Positions 6,781-6,916 of a stretch of DNA of 6,916 bases are shown in pieces. The stretch comes from RGIG9115 sp045648165 (lineage in GTDB: Bacteria; Bacillota; Clostridia; UBA1381). Every line of letters begins with the position of its first letter. Position 1 is the stretch's first letter. Both the position numbers and the translations under genes were made by a program. Under the pieces are notes generated by a model that searched no databases, was not told where the DNA came from, and worked only from the letters and a program-made list of their open reading frames with translations. The stretch spans positions 1-6,916 of the forward strand of contig JAZRNL010000030.1 in NCBI GenBank assembly GCA_045648165.1, in the 5' to 3' direction.

Positions 6781-6808
6781 GGACAAGTAACTCGTGTAGT
6801 TATAGTCC
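6781..6808 (+). promoter_or_regulatory. Leader hairpin upstream of rpsP
   Basis: In the predicted rpsP leader, GGAC (6781-6784) pairs with GTCC (6805-6808). TAACT (6788-6792) pairs with AGTTA (6798-6802) around a CGTGT loop. One A-A mismatch, one A-T pair and a bulged G lie between the two helices. The hairpin ends 16 bases before the ATG, so it could affect translation initiation or be a target for ribosomal-protein feedback. That role is inference from position only. Confidence 0.4.
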
Positions 6809-6824
6809 ACAAACTAAAAAACAA

Positions 6825-6916
6825 ATGGCAACAAAAATTCGTTTGGCTCGTCATGGTCACAAAGACTACGCTTACTACCACATCGTAGTAACCGACAGCC
6901 GCTCGCCACGTGATGG
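6825..6916 (+). CDS. rpsP: 30S ribosomal protein S16, 3' partial
   Basis: The first 30 residues (MATKIRLARHGHKDYAYYHI, then VVTDSRSPRD) are the conserved N-terminus of ribosomal protein bS16, a small-subunit assembly protein; the window ends inside the gene. The start is fixed by the family's MATKIRL opening. The upstream sequence ACTAAAAAACAA has no Shine-Dalgarno motif, as expected in Bacteroidetes. The gene is divergent from holB and is driven by the promoter at 6703-6734. Confidence 0.93.
   Translation, partial: MATKIRLARHGHKDYAYYHIVVTDSRSPRD

Larger units (their letters stand above)
6443..6824. other. Divergent intergenic region, holB to rpsP
   Basis: This 382-base gap holds two outward-facing promoters (6462-6493 and 6703-6734) in an inverted repeat, a small palindrome (6518-6534), and the rpsP leader (about 6741-6824). 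The central part, about 6535-6702, is AT-rich with T runs, and I see no gene, RNA family or repeat in it. Short open frames crossing it overlap the promoters and have low-complexity Phe-rich translations, so I do not call them genes. Confidence 0.7.

Overview
The window appears to join DNA from two unrelated bacteria. Positions 1 to about 5525-5549 look like a clostridial (Firmicutes) anaerobe, probably a gut-type Oscillospiraceae/Ruminococcaceae relative. The evidence is an NADH-linked [FeFe]-hydrogenase pair, a PflA-like radical SAM protein, an EF-G paralogue, a Shine-Dalgarno site and strong hairpin terminators. From there to 6916 the DNA looks like a Bacteroidales genome. It has a Bacteroidetes-type delta-prime subunit gene (holB), the start of rpsP, two promoters of the -33 TTTG / -7 TAnnTTTG type, and no Shine-Dalgarno sequence. 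The genus-level guesses are inference from remembered protein families; no search was run.

Layout. On the + strand, 3..1037 is the C-terminal 344 residues of a NuoF-like hydrogenase subunit (HydB/HndC), cut by the window edge. It is followed after 23 bases by hydA (1061..2800), a 579-residue [FeFe]-hydrogenase catalytic subunit, and a strong terminator. A separate gene (2887..3765) encodes a PflX-type radical SAM protein. A 16-bp hairpin (3804..3839) closes it and also the convergent gene. On the - strand, 3852..5549 is an EF-G-like protein that lacks its N-terminal part. It runs directly into a C-terminally truncated holB (5522..6442) in another frame. A 382-base divergent intergenic region with two nearly identical promoters in inverted orientation separates holB from rpsP (6825..6916, cut by the window edge).

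How the genes work together. HydB and HydA should form part of a soluble electron-bifurcating or confurcating hydrogenase. HydB would exchange electrons with NAD(P)H through FMN and Fe-S clusters, and HydA would make or use H2 at its H-cluster. In fermenting clostridia such a complex usually disposes of electrons from NADH and reduced ferredoxin as H2. The other genes are a radical SAM protein of unknown substrate, a translation factor, a clamp-loader subunit and a ribosomal protein; they have no evident link to hydrogen metabolism.

I see no previously undescribed multi-gene system. The most important observation is the junction at about 5525-5549. Two truncated genes from apparently different phyla meet there inside a run of up to 25 bases that reads sensibly in both protein families. 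This is most simply explained as a chimeric (mis-assembled) contig. The holB/EF-G adjacency should not be read as biology until tested.
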